Source: Vagococcus teuberi
GTDB taxonomy: Bacteria > Bacillota > Bacilli > Lactobacillales > Vagococcaceae
Direction: 5' to 3'
DNA: 64,000 bases
Assembly: GCF_001870205.1 (NCBI RefSeq)
Contig: NZ_CP017267.1
Span: 1,848,501-1,912,500 of the forward strand
Shown: positions 9,031-22,097 of the stretch, piece by piece
Layout of the letters: every line of letters starts with the position of its first letter
Position numbering within the stretch: the first letter of the stretch is position 1
Position numbers and translations under genes: made by a program
The notes under the pieces: generated by a model
What the model was told of the DNA's origin: nothing
The model's database searches: none
What the model saw: the letters and a program-made list of their open reading frames with translations, nothing else

Positions 9031-9073
9031 TAAAACAGTCGTTTAATCCCATAAAAGAGATTAAACGACTGCT
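9031..9073. terminator. Terminator between truncated ATPase and dehydrogenase gene
   Basis: Thirteen-base perfect stem CAGTCGTTTAATC (9036-9048) / GATTAAACGACTG (9059-9071). Minus-strand T-richness (TTTTATTC) follows the stem directly after the dehydrogenase stop; on the plus strand CTTTATTTG follows. Likely acts mainly for the minus-strand gene. Confidence 0.85.
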
Positions 9074-10174
9074 TTATTTGTTAATATAATCTTCTAGATC
9101 ATAAATTGCTTGTTTCAATTTTTCTTTTGTCACCTCAATCGGTAACAGGTGAACTTCATCCATCGAATAAATAATCTCAACAATATCATCTATTACCTTT
9201 ATATCGGTTGGCATCAATGACATAGTTGTTAAAGACAAAGGTAGTCCCAGTTCACTATAAAATGGCAATAAGTCGTCTATCTGTGTCCAATTTTTTTCTA
9301 AAGCTAATTGATATAAAATACCATAGGCTACTTTCTCTCCATGTAAATACGTATGACTTTTTGGAATACATTGACTAACAGCATCATGTATCGCGTGTGC
9401 TGCAGCAGATCTAGCATATTTATCACCGAATCCACCAACCATCCCTGCAATAGCAAAAACAATCTCTGACAAACGCAGAAATTCATCTGTTACTCGCTTA
9501 TTTTTCATATCCTCAATCGCTTTACTACTATTTGCCATAATTTCATCTTTACATAAAGTCGAGATGTGTTTGGCAATATTTAGAAATGGTTCTTGATTTA
9601 AAGAATCTTGTTCTAAAATAGTAATCGTTTCATACCATTTTGCAATAGTGTCAGCTAATCCTGCTATAAAAAATTCAACAGGTGCATCAATAACTAGTTC
9701 AGGGTCTGTGATAAAGAAAGCTGCTTGCCTATAATAGTATTCAAGAATACCTTCTGATTCACCACTATCTTTATACATAACTGATAGAGCAGTCCATGGT
9801 GCACAATTGCTTGCTAAAGTAGGGATAACGCCAAAATTAACATTAGCTTTATAGGCAGATACCCCAACCAAATCGACCAATTTTCCTCCACCAACACCGA
9901 TAATAAAATCAATGTCGTGTAACTCTATCTGTTCAATGACTTTTTCTATCCCATTATAACTACATTCCCCACCATATTGATGATAAAAATAGTTGAACAC
10001 GTCATTGTTTAGAAAAGTTAGCTTTGGTTTTGCTTTAATGAAAGATATCTGACCATGGACAATTAAAACATTTTTCGCCTTAAAATAACGTAACACATCG
10101 GATACATTATCAATCGCTCCAATATGATAACGATAAAACTGCGGCCCTGGTTTAACTGCTAAATCTGTTAACAT
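9074..10174 (-). CDS. Iron-containing alcohol dehydrogenase family, glycerol-dehydrogenase-like
   Basis: A 366-residue NAD-dependent dehydrogenase of the GldA superfamily. GVGGGKLVD is the dinucleotide-binding motif. Candidate metal ligands are Asp in LADTIAKWYE, His in AAAHAIHDAV and His in LHGEKVAYG. The substrate may be glycerol or a related polyol; identity is not clear. The ATG at 10174 is preceded by GGAGG seven bases upstream; an earlier in-frame start lies upstream of that site. It is monocistronic and ends at a strong hairpin. Confidence 0.8.
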   Translation of the reverse strand: MLTDLAVKPGPQFYRYHIGAIDNVSDVLRYFKAKNVLIVHGQISFIKAKPKLTFLNNDVFNYFYHQYGGECSYNGIEKVIEQIELHDIDFIIGVGGGKLVDLVGVSAYKANVNFGVIPTLASNCAPWTALSVMYKDSGESEGILEYYYRQAAFFITDPELVIDAPVEFFIAGLADTIAKWYETITILEQDSLNQEPFLNIAKHISTLCKDEIMANSSKAIEDMKNKRVTDEFLRLSEIVFAIAGMVGGFGDKYARSAAAHAIHDAVSQCIPKSHTYLHGEKVAYGILYQLALEKNWTQIDDLLPFYSELGLPLSLTTMSLMPTDIKVIDDIVEIIYSMDEVHLLPIEVTKEKLKQAIYDLEDYINK

Positions 10175-10288
10175 AATACTACCTCCACTCATTTTTATAC
10201 GTTATATTTTTGAACTATTTGTTGTGGTTCATTTTACGCTATTTTTTTATATTTGGATAGAAGAAATTTTTATATCTAACTCATTATT

Positions 10289-10669
10289 CTATGATTCATC
10301 CTCCCAAACAAAATCAGAATAAAATGTTTCGATAATATTGTCTAAGGACTTACCTGAAAAGTGACGACAATATACTTCATTAGGTAATACTATTTCTTTG
10401 ATATCATAGATTGGATCAAATACATCAATAATTTTAATAATCTACCAACTAATTTCTTCCCCAAATTCATTTTAATAACTCAAATCTATCTCTTTTTTTA
10501 GTTCTTTTCTTATATCTAGAGCTATTTCTTTTCTAGACTTTTTCTCCATCTCTAACTCTATTAAATAAATTGATTCTTCAAAAAATGGCATCTGAAGTGA
10601 ACGGATTTGATTAACTAATCTTTCTTTTAACACTACTACTGACACTAACTGTTTGGACATATCAATCAC
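10289..10669 (-). pseudogene. Small decayed gene with two in-frame stop codons
   Basis: One continuous frame of 127 codons runs from an ATG at 10669, preceded by AAAGGTG, to TAG at 10289-10291. It is interrupted by TAA (10472-10474) and TAG (10442-10444). Both stops are one C-to-T change from glutamine codons (CAA, CAG). The first 65 residues are charged and helical; the part after the stops (ending FYSDFVWEDES) still looks coding. The product is not recognised; a resemblance to a small effector-binding domain is only a guess. The intact first part could still be made as a 65-residue fragment. Confidence 0.6.
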
Positions 10670-10683
10670 CTTTCATTTAAAAA

Positions 10684-10712
10684 TAAAAAAATAGCACTTA
10701 AAAAGTACTATT
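10684..10712 (-). terminator. Terminator after yajC
   Basis: On the minus strand AATAGTACTT pairs with AAGTGCTATT (one G-U pair) and is followed by a T-tract, just past the yajC stop. Confidence 0.75.
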
Positions 10713-10718
10713 TTCTTA

Positions 10719-11084
10719 TTATTCGTTATCTTTTTTTTCGTCTTCAGTTACTGGTTCTTCAACCACTTCAACTTCAGTTACTTCAACTTCAGGTTCAGTA
10801 TTTTCAACTGGTTCGTTAGATGTTGGAGCTGTAGGAGCTTTTACGGTTTTGATTGCACCACGTTCAAATTCTAAATAAATCCCTTCACAATCAAGGGTAA
10901 CTGTTCCTTTTTCTTTATCTACCTCATGAACGATTCCGTATAATCCACCAATCGTTACAACTTCACTACCAGGTTGCATACTATCTAATAATTGTTGACG
11001 TTGAGCTTGTTGTTTCTTTTGAGAACGACTCATAAAAAACATCATCCCACCCATCACTAATATCAATGGTATCAATGTTTGCAT
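10719..11084 (-). CDS. yajC: Preprotein translocase subunit YajC
   Basis: A 121-residue accessory protein of the Sec translocon. One N-terminal membrane helix (LIPLILVMGGMMFFM) is followed by basic residues and a small soluble domain (GSEVVTIGGLYGIV), then an unusually long acidic tail of about 40 residues rich in Glu, Val and Thr. The ATG at 11084 has GAGG at good spacing; the in-frame GTG at 11096 sits too close to the same site. Last gene of the ruvA-ruvB-queA-tgt-yajC order. Confidence 0.93.
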   Translation of the reverse strand: MQTLIPLILVMGGMMFFMSRSQKKQQAQRQQLLDSMQPGSEVVTIGGLYGIVHEVDKEKGTVTLDCEGIYLEFERGAIKTVKAPTAPTSNEPVENTEPEVEVTEVEVVEEPVTEDEKKDNE

Positions 11085-11167
11085 AACTTTGTTCACCTCT
11101 TTCTTATTTCACTCAACTATAACTGTAACAAATTTTTAAATGTTTAACTACAAAAATTCAGTAAATT

Positions 11168-13365
<2,198 letters not shown>

Positions 13366-13444
13366 ATCCTCACCTATTTCCTTTCTGTTCCTTCTCCTGT
13401 TGTATTTTAACACTTTTAGTCTCAAATAAAAACAGTCTGATAGC

Positions 13445-14458
13445 TTAACTCTCTTGATTGTAAGGATAACCTAAGTGTTGATACGCATATTCTGTTACAA
13501 TTCTTCCTCGTTGTGTGCGTTTGATGAACCCTTTCTGGATAAGGTAAGGTTCATACATGTCTTCTACTGTTTCACGTTCTTCGCTGATATTTACAGCAAT
13601 CGTCGTTAACCCAACTGGTCCACCATTGTATAACTCAATCATCGCACGAAGTAATTTCTGATCGACATAATCTAGTCCTTTATCATCTACTTGAAGCATT
13701 TTTAACGCGTCATCAGCAATTTGTTTTGTGACAATTCCTTCACCTGTGACTTGTGCAAAGTCTCTCACTCGTTTTAACAAGCGGTTGGCGATACGTGGTG
13801 TGCCTCTTGAACGTCTTGCAATCTCATAAGCACCACTTTCCTCAATTATCACGTCAAAAATATCTGACGAACGAATGACAATTTCTTTCAAATCAGCTTC
13901 ATCATAGTACTCCATGTGACAAATAATCCCGAAACGATCTCTAAGAGGTGCTGATAACATACCAGCTCGTGTCGTTGCCCCTACCAAAGTAAATGGAGGC
14001 AACTCAAAATGAACTGGATGAGAGGTTGGGCCTTGACCAATCATAATATCGACATAAAAATCTTCCATAGCTGAGTATAAAAGTTCTTCCGCCACACGTG
14101 GCAAACGATGAATTTCATCAATAAATAACACGTCACCTGGTTCTAACTCATTTAGTATTGCCACTAAATCTCCTGGCTTTTCAATAGCTGGACCACTCGT
14201 TGTTTTGATGCTGACGTCCATTTCATTTGCTATCACCATAGCCATTGTTGTTTTACCTAATCCAGGTGGTCCATATAGTAAGACATGGTCAAGTGCTTCA
14301 TTTCGTTGTTTGGCTGCCTTGATGTAAATTGTCAATTCATCTTTCACTTTTTGTTGGCCAATATATTGAGATAACCGTGTTGGCCTAAGTGACTTTTCTA
14401 CCATTTCTTCCGCGTCTAATGTTTCAGAAGAGACAAGTCGTTCTTCTTGTTCTGACAT
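13445..14458 (-). CDS. ruvB: Holliday junction helicase RuvB
   Basis: A 337-residue AAA+ motor that drives branch migration with RuvA. Walker [10 protein letters not shown], Walker [11 protein letters not shown], sensor [18 protein letters not shown] and the C-terminal winged helix are all visible. The ATG at 14458 gives a usable spacing from GGGG; an ATG four codons earlier directly abuts it. It starts 15 bp after ruvA. Confidence 0.97.
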   Translation of the reverse strand: MSEQEERLVSSETLDAEEMVEKSLRPTRLSQYIGQQKVKDELTIYIKAAKQRNEALDHVLLYGPPGLGKTTMAMVIANEMDVSIKTTSGPAIEKPGDLVAILNELEPGDVLFIDEIHRLPRVAEELLYSAMEDFYVDIMIGQGPTSHPVHFELPPFTLVGATTRAGMLSAPLRDRFGIICHMEYYDEADLKEIVIRSSDIFDVIIEESGAYEIARRSRGTPRIANRLLKRVRDFAQVTGEGIVTKQIADDALKMLQVDDKGLDYVDQKLLRAMIELYNGGPVGLTTIAVNISEERETVEDMYEPYLIQKGFIKRTQRGRIVTEYAYQHLGYPYNQES

Positions 14459-14473
14459 CTTCTTTACCATCCC

Positions 14474-15091
14474 CTACTTTTTCATTAATAATTTCAGTCC
14501 AATACGTAAGTACTCGTCTGTTGTTTTATCTTGATAACTTTCAAGCTCTTTTTTGATTTTCTTAATCTCTCTTTCAGAATAACCAAGTGCTTTGAGCGCT
14601 TCGATTGCTTCATCTAATTGTTGCGTTGGCTCTACTGTAAACAAATCTTCCTGTGTGGAAATAGTCGTTGTTTCAGATACATCTATTTCGACATCATCTA
14701 ATTTACCTTGTAAATCTAAAATCATTTGTTGTGCTGTTTTCTTTCCAACACCTGGGAATTTAGTTAGATATGTCGCGTCTTGCGCTTCGATTGCTTGAAC
14801 TAAACCTGAATGGTCATCTAATGCCATAATCGCCAAGCCACTTTTTGGTCCAATTCCTGAGACACTGATTAATTTTAAAAATAGTTGCTTTTCTTCAAGT
14901 GTGGCAAACCCGTAAAGTAAATGGGCATCATCTCGAATGACTTGATGTAAGTAAACGGTCACCTCTTGATTTAAATAAGCCGAGTAGCGAAAAGGATTCG
15001 CCACTGCAATTTGATAACCTAATCCATTTTTTTCAACGACTATATAATAAGGACTAGTAAATGTTACTGTCCCTTTGATGTATTCATACAC
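14474..15091 (-). CDS. ruvA: Holliday junction-binding protein RuvA (GTG start)
   Basis: A 205-residue protein whose tetramer holds the four-way junction and loads RuvB. An OB fold ([10 protein letters not shown]), helix-hairpin-helix motifs ([22 protein letters not shown]) and the C-terminal RuvB-binding domain are present. The GTG at 15091 has AAAGGAAG seven bases upstream; the longer frame to 15148 has no suitable site. Confidence 0.95.
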   Translation of the reverse strand: MYEYIKGTVTFTSPYYIVVEKNGLGYQIAVANPFRYSAYLNQEVTVYLHQVIRDDAHLLYGFATLEEKQLFLKLISVSGIGPKSGLAIMALDDHSGLVQAIEAQDATYLTKFPGVGKKTAQQMILDLQGKLDDVEIDVSETTTISTQEDLFTVEPTQQLDEAIEALKALGYSEREIKKIKKELESYQDKTTDEYLRIGLKLLMKK

Positions 15092-15168
15092 TTTTTTTCT
15101 TCCTTTCACGTACGCATGTTCCCTAAAATTGTACCATATCCCGAACAATTATCCTATGCTTTCCTTAT

Positions 15169-15201
15169 TAAAAAAAGCCCCCATAAACATGGGAAGCTTT
15201 C
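15169..15201 (-). terminator. Terminator after msrB
   Basis: On the minus strand AAAGC..CCCAT pairs with ATGGG..GCTTT and is followed by TTTTTTT, directly past the msrB stop. Confidence 0.85.
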
Positions 15202-15202
15202 A

Positions 15203-15628
15203 TTATTTGAAAAGAGTAGAATACTCAGCGTAACCTTCTTTTTCTAGGTCTTCAACTGGCACAAAACGTAACGCAGCACCATTAATACAATATCTTAGTC
15301 CACCTTTGTCTTGTGGTCCATCTGGAAACACATGACCTAAGTGAGAATCAGCTTGCGAACTTCTTACTTCAGTTCGCACTCTTGCAAGTGTTGTATCTTC
15401 AAGTTCTTTTAATGTCGCAATAGGTTTCGTAAATGATGGCCAGCCACATCCTGCATCGTATTTATCTGTGGAAGAAAATAGTGGTTCGCCACTCACGATA
15501 TCGACATATATTCCTTCTCTATCAAACTTGTCATACTCACTTGAAAAAGGACGTTCTGTGCCATTTTCTTGAGTCACTTGATATTGTAAAGGGGTTAATG
15601 TTTGTTTTAACTCTTCTTTATTTACCAA
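15203..15628 (-). CDS. msrB: Peptide-methionine (R)-S-oxide reductase (TTG start)
   Basis: A 141-residue repair enzyme that reduces methionine-R-sulfoxide in proteins. The signature [18 protein letters not shown] and the catalytic cysteine in [11 protein letters not shown] are present; the paired zinc-binding CxxC motifs of some MsrBs are not. The only suitable start is TTG at 15628, preceded by AGGAAGG at nine bases. It follows maf by 6 bp. Confidence 0.95.
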   Translation of the reverse strand: MVNKEELKQTLTPLQYQVTQENGTERPFSSEYDKFDREGIYVDIVSGEPLFSSTDKYDAGCGWPSFTKPIATLKELEDTTLARVRTEVRSSQADSHLGHVFPDGPQDKGGLRYCINGAALRFVPVEDLEKEGYAEYSTLFK

Positions 15629-15634
15629 CTTGCT

Positions 15635-16186
15635 TCACCTTCCTAATTCTTTAAATAATTGGTTTAAATAACCAACTGGTAATCCAACGATAGAAAAATA
15701 ATCCCCTTTTATCTCTTTGACAAACACACTTGCTTTTCCTTGGATACCATAAGCCCCTGCTTTATCCATTGGTTCACCTGTTTTAATGTAACCAGTGATG
15801 TCTTGTTCATCCAAATCATAAAACAAAACATCCACAACTTCGATATGTTCATATATTTTTTCAGGTGTTATCACACAAACGGCTGTCATCACTTTATGTG
15901 TGGTGCCACTTAGTTTTTCTAGCATGTTGTAGGCATCTTTTTCATCTATTGGTTTTCCCATAATGTTATTATCCAACACAACTGTTGTGTCACACCCAAT
16001 CACTGTTTCATTAGGATAAAGTTTAACGATTTCTTTAGCTTTTTCTCTAGCCATACGACTAACATAATCTTTTGGTGATTCATCTACACTGACTGTTTCA
16101 TCTATGTCAGCTGGACTTATCGTAAAATGACTTGTCACAAATGACAATAATTCTTTTCTTCTAGGTGATGCTGACGCTAATATCAT
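15635..16186 (-). CDS. maf: Maf-family nucleotide pyrophosphatase
   Basis: A 183-residue house-cleaning enzyme hydrolysing non-canonical or dTTP/UTP-type nucleotides. Starts with the family signature ILASASPRRKELL, and has DTTVVLD and the GKPIDEKDA segment. AAAGGAAG precedes the ATG. It lies directly after mutL (14 bp) and before msrB; cotranscription with the mismatch-repair genes is likely. Confidence 0.94.
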   Translation of the reverse strand: MILASASPRRKELLSFVTSHFTISPADIDETVSVDESPKDYVSRMAREKAKEIVKLYPNETVIGCDTTVVLDNNIMGKPIDEKDAYNMLEKLSGTTHKVMTAVCVITPEKIYEHIEVVDVLFYDLDEQDITGYIKTGEPMDKAGAYGIQGKASVFVKEIKGDYFSIVGLPVGYLNQLFKELGR

Positions 16187-16200
16187 ATACGTCTTCCTTT

Positions 16201-18129
16201 CTAGTGTGGCTCTTGAATTCGTTTAAAGAGTTTCTCCATGTCTTGATTTGTAAAATGAATTAAGACTGGACGACCATGTGGGCAATTAAATGGATTGTCA
16301 CATGTTTTTAATTCTTCTAACAATGCTCGTGCTTGACGTTCATCTAAATGATGATTGGCTTTAATTGATTGCTTGCAACTCATCATAATCGCCGTATCTT
16401 CACGGAATGTTTTCACGTCAATTTTTCCTTCATCAAGAAAAATATCAATCATCTCACGAATCGTTGCTTCTTCTTCTTTTCCAATCGGGTACCAAGTTGG
16501 GTGTGACCGGATAATAAAACTTTGTTGTCCAAAGTCTTCTAACTCGATCCCCACTTTTTCAAATACTGATAAATTCTCTTTGATTTTTAAGTAATCATCC
16601 ACTGAGTACTCTAAAATAATCGGCACAAGGAGTTGTTGTTTGTCTTCTCCTACATCACCTATTTTTTCTCTAAAGTATTCATACTTGATACGTTCTTGGG
16701 CAGCATGTTGATCGATAATATAAAGTCCCTCATCACTTTGAGCAAACAAATAGGTGCCATGCATTTGACCAAAATACTCTAAGTGTGGAAAAGCATGTGT
16801 TGGCGTGTCTTTTGTATCAGTTTCTGGCAGATCAACCACTTCTTCAACCACTTCATGAGAAACAGTATTTGATTCTATGTCACTTTCTTGCGTGTAATCT
16901 GCATCATCTAATTTTTCTGACACACCATTTGTGTAATCTTTTGCTTCTTTAAATAACTCTTTTTCTTCATTATTTTTTAAATAAAACTCACCCGTTAAGG
17001 AATCATAGGCTAAGTTAGTATCTTTAATTTGTTGTTTGCGTTCGAGTGGTTTAGCTGAATGCTCAAAGGGGAGCTGTTGTTGCTCAACTTTTACAGTATC
17101 AACCTGTTTCATAAATGGCTTAGTCTCATTGACTCTTGGTATTAGTACTTCTTCACCTAATGCTTTAGAAATACTTGTTTCAATTAATGCTACAAGCTCT
17201 TTTTCTTTACTCAAACGAACTTCTTGTTTAGTTGGATGGACATTCACATCAACAAGCAACGGATCCATCTCAATGGATAACACCGCAATCGGAAACCGAC
17301 CAACCATCAGTTTTGAGCCATATCCTGACACAATCGCTTTATTTAAAATAAAATTTTTGATGTAGCGACCATTTATAATAAGAGAAATATAGTTACGACT
17401 TGCTCGCGTGACTTCTGGTAAAGACACATAGCCCGTTAATTTAAAATCCAAATCCTCGCCAGAAATTTTTATCATTTTTTTTGCCGTATTAACACCATAC
17501 ACGCCAGCAATCGCTTGTTTCAGATCCCCACTACCCATTGTTCGCAACATACTGTGCCCATCATTCGTCAGAGTAAACGCGATATCAGGGTGACTCATCG
17601 CCAAACGATTGACGACATCTCCAATATTTGCTAATTCGGTTTGGAGAGTCTTCACATATTTCAGTCTCGCTGGTGTATTAAAAAAGATATTTTCAACGGT
17701 AATACTTGTCCCTTTACGCAAGGAATGAGCTTTGTGCTCTTTCACTACACCACCTGATAAGAAAAGGTAACTTCCTTCCTCACCAGTTGACGTTTCAAGT
17801 GTAACTTCAGATACTGAGGCTATACTTGGTAATGCTTCACCACGAAAACCGAGTGAACGAATACGGAACAAATCTTCACGGTTATGAATCTTACTAGTTG
17901 CGTGTCGTTTAAAAGCATTTAAGACATCATCAGAAGAAATCCCTTCACCATTGTCAATCACTTGAATTCTTTTTAATCCAGATTCTTCAATAAAAATATC
18001 AATTTTCGTGCTACCGGCATCAATCGAGTTTTCCAGCAACTCTTTGACGACTGAAGCAGGACGTTCAACTACTTCACCAGCAGCAATTTGGTTTGCTAAA
18101 ATCTGTGATAATTCTTCAATTTTCGCCAT
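16201..18129 (-). CDS. mutL: DNA mismatch repair protein MutL
   Basis: A 642-residue mismatch-repair coordinator. The GHKL ATPase domain (ELLENSIDAGS, DNGEGIS, FRGEALPSI) is followed by an acidic variable linker (about 340-440) and a C-terminal endonuclease domain with DQHA-x2-E-x4-E and the CPHGRP motif. Presence of that motif means it can nick DNA, as in other bacteria without MutH. It follows mutS by 15 bp. Confidence 0.97.
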   Translation of the reverse strand: MAKIEELSQILANQIAAGEVVERPASVVKELLENSIDAGSTKIDIFIEESGLKRIQVIDNGEGISSDDVLNAFKRHATSKIHNREDLFRIRSLGFRGEALPSIASVSEVTLETSTGEEGSYLFLSGGVVKEHKAHSLRKGTSITVENIFFNTPARLKYVKTLQTELANIGDVVNRLAMSHPDIAFTLTNDGHSMLRTMGSGDLKQAIAGVYGVNTAKKMIKISGEDLDFKLTGYVSLPEVTRASRNYISLIINGRYIKNFILNKAIVSGYGSKLMVGRFPIAVLSIEMDPLLVDVNVHPTKQEVRLSKEKELVALIETSISKALGEEVLIPRVNETKPFMKQVDTVKVEQQQLPFEHSAKPLERKQQIKDTNLAYDSLTGEFYLKNNEEKELFKEAKDYTNGVSEKLDDADYTQESDIESNTVSHEVVEEVVDLPETDTKDTPTHAFPHLEYFGQMHGTYLFAQSDEGLYIIDQHAAQERIKYEYFREKIGDVGEDKQQLLVPIILEYSVDDYLKIKENLSVFEKVGIELEDFGQQSFIIRSHPTWYPIGKEEEATIREMIDIFLDEGKIDVKTFREDTAIMMSCKQSIKANHHLDERQARALLEELKTCDNPFNCPHGRPVLIHFTNQDMEKLFKRIQEPH

Positions 18130-18144
18130 GCTTCTAGCCTCCTT

Positions 18145-20733
18145 TTACTGCACTTTTTTCTGTAACTCAGATAATATATTTAATGCTTCAAGTGGTGTTA
18201 CACCTAACAGGTTTAAGTTTTTAATCTCATTTACCACTTCACTTGATTCTGATGTTTCTTCCCCAAATAACGATAGTTGACCAACATCGTCTACCTGTTT
18301 ATTTTCTTTTTCGACAACGATTTCAGTTACGTCTGTTGTGTGAACAGCTTGTGACTCAAAATTTTCTAATAAATCAGATGCTCGGTGGAGTAAATTTTCT
18401 GGTAATCCAGCTAGTTTCGCTACATGAATCCCATAACTTTTATCAGCTGGACCTTCCATCATTTTATGTAAAAATACCACTTCACCATTTTCTTCCACAG
18501 CTCCAACATGACGATTGCTGACACCTTTTAACTCATCTTCTAGCGTTGTAATTTCATGATAATGCGTAGAAAATAATGTTTTAGCACCAACATATTCATG
18601 AATGTACTCAATGATTGCCTGGGCTAATGCCATTCCGTCATAAGTAGCTGTCCCACGACCTAACTCATCAAATAAAATCAAACTGTTTGGTGTAGCGTAT
18701 CTCAACGCCTGATTAGCTTCCATCATTTCGACCATGAATGTACTTTGACCCGATATCAAATCATCTGACGCACCAATTCGAGTAAAAATTTGATCAAAAA
18801 TAGGAATGACCGCAGATTCTGCCGGCACAAAACAACCGATTTGCGCCATAATAACCGTTAATGCCAATTGTCTCATATATGTACTCTTACCAGACATGTT
18901 CGGTCCAGTGATTAGTAATATCATTGTGTCTTTATCCATCTCAATACTATTAGGCACATATTCTTGACTGCCTAGTACTTTTTCAACCACTGGGTGACGA
19001 CCATTTTCTATCTGGATAACTGATTGATTGGTGGTCATTTCTGGGCGAACATATTGATAGGTTTCACTAATATCAGCAAACCCTTGTAAAATATCAAGTG
19101 TTGCCACTGATTTTGCCAAGGACTGTAGTCGGCCTATTGATTCTTTCACCGTTTCTCTGACTTCCAAAAACAAACGATACTCCAAATCTTGAGATTTTTC
19201 TTGCGACTCTAAAATTAATGTTTCCATCTCTTTTAATTCTGGTGTGATATATCTCTCTGCATTGGCTAATGTCTGCTTTCTTTCATAACGATCAGCTGGC
19301 ACATCTTGAATATTACTTTTCGTCACTTCAATAAAGTAACCAAATACCCGGTTAAATTTAATTTTTAACGTTTTAATGCCCGTTGCTTGTCGTTCTTTCG
19401 CTTCCATTTCAGCAAGCCATTGTTTACCATTTTTCATCGCATCACGGTACGTATCTAATTCGTCATTGTATCCATCTTTAATCACATTTCCTTCTGTGAT
19501 AGATAACGGCGCCTCTTCATTAATCGACTCACGTATAACCCCAACTAAATCATCCATTGGTGTCAATTTTTCTAACAATGTTCCAAATTGCCCACTATCT
19601 AATCCTTGAATAATTGATTGAATCATCGGAATTTGTTCTAAAGATTGTTTTAATTGAAGTAAATCTCGTCCATTGACTGTTCCAAAAGCCACTCGTCCTG
19701 CCAAGCGTTCTAAATCATATACATGACGTAAATAATCTTTTAAGTCCATACGCTCAAAGTAAGCTTGTGTTAAACTTTCGACCATCTCTTGTCGCTCTTT
19801 AATCTCAGATAATTTTAATAACGGGCGATCAATCCATTGTTTTAATAATCGTCCCCCCATCGCTGTTTGTGTTTCATCAAGTAACCATAACAGCGTGCCT
19901 TTTTTATCTTTTGAGCGAATAGATTGTGTTAATTCCAAATTATATTTCGAATAATAATCCATCTTTAAAAAATGACTTGGTTCATAAACTTGTGCTTGTT
20001 GCAAGTGACTAAGTTGTCTTTTTTGAGTATCTGAAAGATAAGACAATAACGTCTGAATAGATTGTTTAGCTAGACTGTCTGACACTTTTTCCATTAGGTA
20101 GCTAAACTCCGCTTCAACATCACCAATCTTTTGTTTAGATTGAACAATAGATTGTGCCTCAAACCATGATAATAAGTCCTCTGGTAAGTCACTACCTATC
20201 ACGATTTCTTTTGTACGCAATGCACTACACTCATTTTGTACCGTTTCATCATCAGATAACGTGGCCACACTGATTTCTCCCGTACTTAAATCTGTATAGG
20301 AAAAGCCATAGTTTTTCGTTTCATCATCATAAACTATCGCTGTTAAAAAGTTATTTTGTTTTGCATCTGATTCTTGTTTTCCTAAAGCTGTTCCTGGTGT
20401 AACAAGTTGGACAACTTCACGTTTAACCATGCCCTTAGTTGTTTTTGGATCTTCTACTTGCTCACAAATAGCTACTTTATATCCTTTTTCCACTAAAATA
20501 TCAATATAATTTGCAGCCGAATGATGTGGCACCCCACACATTGGAATAGGATCTTCAGCATTTTTATTTCGACTCGTTAAAGTCAATTCTAATAGCTGTG
20601 ATACCTTTTCTGCATCCTCATAAAACATTTCATAAAAATCACCCAAACGATAGAATAAAAAAGCATCTGGATATTGAGCTTTTATCTCAAAATATTGTTG
20701 CATCATAGGTGTATGTTTTGTTTTTTGTGGCAT
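18145..20733 (-). CDS. mutS: DNA mismatch repair protein MutS
   Basis: An 862-residue mismatch-recognition ATPase. The N-terminal mismatch-binding segment [11 protein letters not shown] contains the Phe-x-Glu reading motif. Walker [10 protein letters not shown], the [11 protein letters not shown] loop and Walker [12 protein letters not shown] are intact, and family length is full. Preceded by a YlbF-family gene and followed by mutL, the same order as in Bacillus except for the missing spore gene. Confidence 0.97.
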   Translation of the reverse strand: MPQKTKHTPMMQQYFEIKAQYPDAFLFYRLGDFYEMFYEDAEKVSQLLELTLTSRNKNAEDPIPMCGVPHHSAANYIDILVEKGYKVAICEQVEDPKTTKGMVKREVVQLVTPGTALGKQESDAKQNNFLTAIVYDDETKNYGFSYTDLSTGEISVATLSDDETVQNECSALRTKEIVIGSDLPEDLLSWFEAQSIVQSKQKIGDVEAEFSYLMEKVSDSLAKQSIQTLLSYLSDTQKRQLSHLQQAQVYEPSHFLKMDYYSKYNLELTQSIRSKDKKGTLLWLLDETQTAMGGRLLKQWIDRPLLKLSEIKERQEMVESLTQAYFERMDLKDYLRHVYDLERLAGRVAFGTVNGRDLLQLKQSLEQIPMIQSIIQGLDSGQFGTLLEKLTPMDDLVGVIRESINEEAPLSITEGNVIKDGYNDELDTYRDAMKNGKQWLAEMEAKERQATGIKTLKIKFNRVFGYFIEVTKSNIQDVPADRYERKQTLANAERYITPELKEMETLILESQEKSQDLEYRLFLEVRETVKESIGRLQSLAKSVATLDILQGFADISETYQYVRPEMTTNQSVIQIENGRHPVVEKVLGSQEYVPNSIEMDKDTMILLITGPNMSGKSTYMRQLALTVIMAQIGCFVPAESAVIPIFDQIFTRIGASDDLISGQSTFMVEMMEANQALRYATPNSLILFDELGRGTATYDGMALAQAIIEYIHEYVGAKTLFSTHYHEITTLEDELKGVSNRHVGAVEENGEVVFLHKMMEGPADKSYGIHVAKLAGLPENLLHRASDLLENFESQAVHTTDVTEIVVEKENKQVDDVGQLSLFGEETSESSEVVNEIKNLNLLGVTPLEALNILSELQKKVQ

Positions 20734-20745
20734 ACCATCACTTCC

Positions 20746-21132
20746 CTACTCTTCTTCATTTAACTTTTGTTCTAATGTATCATTCACTTGAGTTTGTAAA
20801 ATCGAAGCCAAATGATGTAATAAATCATTTGCTTCAACTAAACACTCTCTATATTCAACTACTAATGGATGTGTATCAAACGCTTCTTGCAGTTCATCTG
20901 CTTGACGTATGGCTTCTTTTTCTGCATTAGGTTTATCATAGTGAGCAAATTTAACTGCTTCTTTTTGCAACACTTTGATCTCTTCAACCAATTGTTTTAA
21001 TCCCTCATGCTCATCAATTCGTTGTTCAATTTTTTTATAGGCTTTTATGGTGTCATGATTTTTTAAACCATCAAGCAACTCTGCCATAGACGCTTGAATA
21101 TTATCATCGTACTCTGGTCTTTTTTCTGTCAT
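20746..21132 (-). CDS. YlbF/YmcA (Ric) family protein
   Basis: A 128-residue mostly helical protein of the YlbF/YmcA family, whose Bacillus members join the Ric complex that modulates RNase Y-dependent mRNA processing. The position just upstream of mutS matches Bacillus ymcA (ricA). Only one cysteine is visible, so iron-sulfur binding as reported for the Bacillus complex is uncertain. GGAG lies five bases before the ATG at 21132. Confidence 0.82.
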   Translation of the reverse strand: MTEKRPEYDDNIQASMAELLDGLKNHDTIKAYKKIEQRIDEHEGLKQLVEEIKVLQKEAVKFAHYDKPNAEKEAIRQADELQEAFDTHPLVVEYRECLVEANDLLHHLASILQTQVNDTLEQKLNEEE

Positions 21133-21150
21133 AAAAGCTCCTTTCAAGGT

Positions 21151-21951
21151 TTACTCTCTAAATTGGTTATCCGCACTTATTGTACTTGCCTTGATTTTTG
21201 TGGCTTTTCCAGTTTTATCATCAATATCGATTACGCAATAAGATAAGATAGTACGCCCACTTGTCACAACTTCAAAGCGATGTGGTAATGCTGTACGGAA
21301 TTTTTCAATAACCGCACTTCTTTCCATTCCTAAAATACCATCATAGGGTCCTGTCATTCCAACATCAGATAAATAAGCTGTTCCTTCTGGCAAAATACGT
21401 GCATCATTGGTTTGAACGTGTGTATGTGTCCCAACAATCGCTGAAATGCGTCCATCTAAAAACCAGCCCATTGCTTGTTTTTCGCTTGTCACTTCACCAT
21501 GAAAATCAATAAATATGTGTGATGTTCGTTGCGATGCTTCTTCTACTAATTTATCTATCACATCAAATGGATCATCTATTGGTGTCATAAACGTTCTTGC
21601 TTGCAAGTTTATTACCGCCAGTTCAATCGTATTGACTTTTACATACACAATGCCTTGTCCAGGTGTTGTGTCTTTTGGAAAATTAACTGGTCGTACCATT
21701 TTTTTTGCGTCCTGTATAAACTCAAAAATATCGCGATTATCCCAAGCATGGTTACCTAAAGTCACCACATCTGCCCCGTCTTGCAAGATTTCTTTGTATA
21801 TTTTTTCTGTAATCCCACGACCTGCTGCGGCATTTTCACCATTCACAATCGTGACTTGGGGACGATATTTTTTCTTTAACTTTGGAAGATAGGTGCCTAA
21901 GATTTCTCTTCCTAATGACCCGACAACATCTCCAACAAATAATAAACGCAT
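21151..21951 (-). CDS. ymdB: YmdB-family metallophosphodiesterase
   Basis: A 266-residue calcineurin-like phosphoesterase of the YmdB type (2',3'-cyclic nucleotide phosphodiesterase in Bacillus). The metal-binding motifs FVGDVVG, VNGENAA, LGNHAWDN, DFHGEVTSEK and VGTHTHVQT are intact. It leads the ymdB-ylbF-mutS-mutL-maf-msrB run, 18 bp before the next gene. In Bacillus it influences RNase Y-dependent regulation, which agrees with the YlbF neighbour. Confidence 0.93.
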   Translation of the reverse strand: MRLLFVGDVVGSLGREILGTYLPKLKKKYRPQVTIVNGENAAAGRGITEKIYKEILQDGADVVTLGNHAWDNRDIFEFIQDAKKMVRPVNFPKDTTPGQGIVYVKVNTIELAVINLQARTFMTPIDDPFDVIDKLVEEASQRTSHIFIDFHGEVTSEKQAMGWFLDGRISAIVGTHTHVQTNDARILPEGTAYLSDVGMTGPYDGILGMERSAVIEKFRTALPHRFEVVTSGRTILSYCVIDIDDKTGKATKIKASTISADNQFRE

Positions 21952-22097
21952 TTATTTTCCTCTTTTCTAATTAGCTACCTATATATTTTAACAAGTTTCA
22001 AACCTAAATAAAAGAAATCAAAGTTTTTTCTATCTTTCATTCTGTTATTTTTATGTTAGAATGGAAAAAATAGTGTCTCTTGAAAGGGTGAAACATC

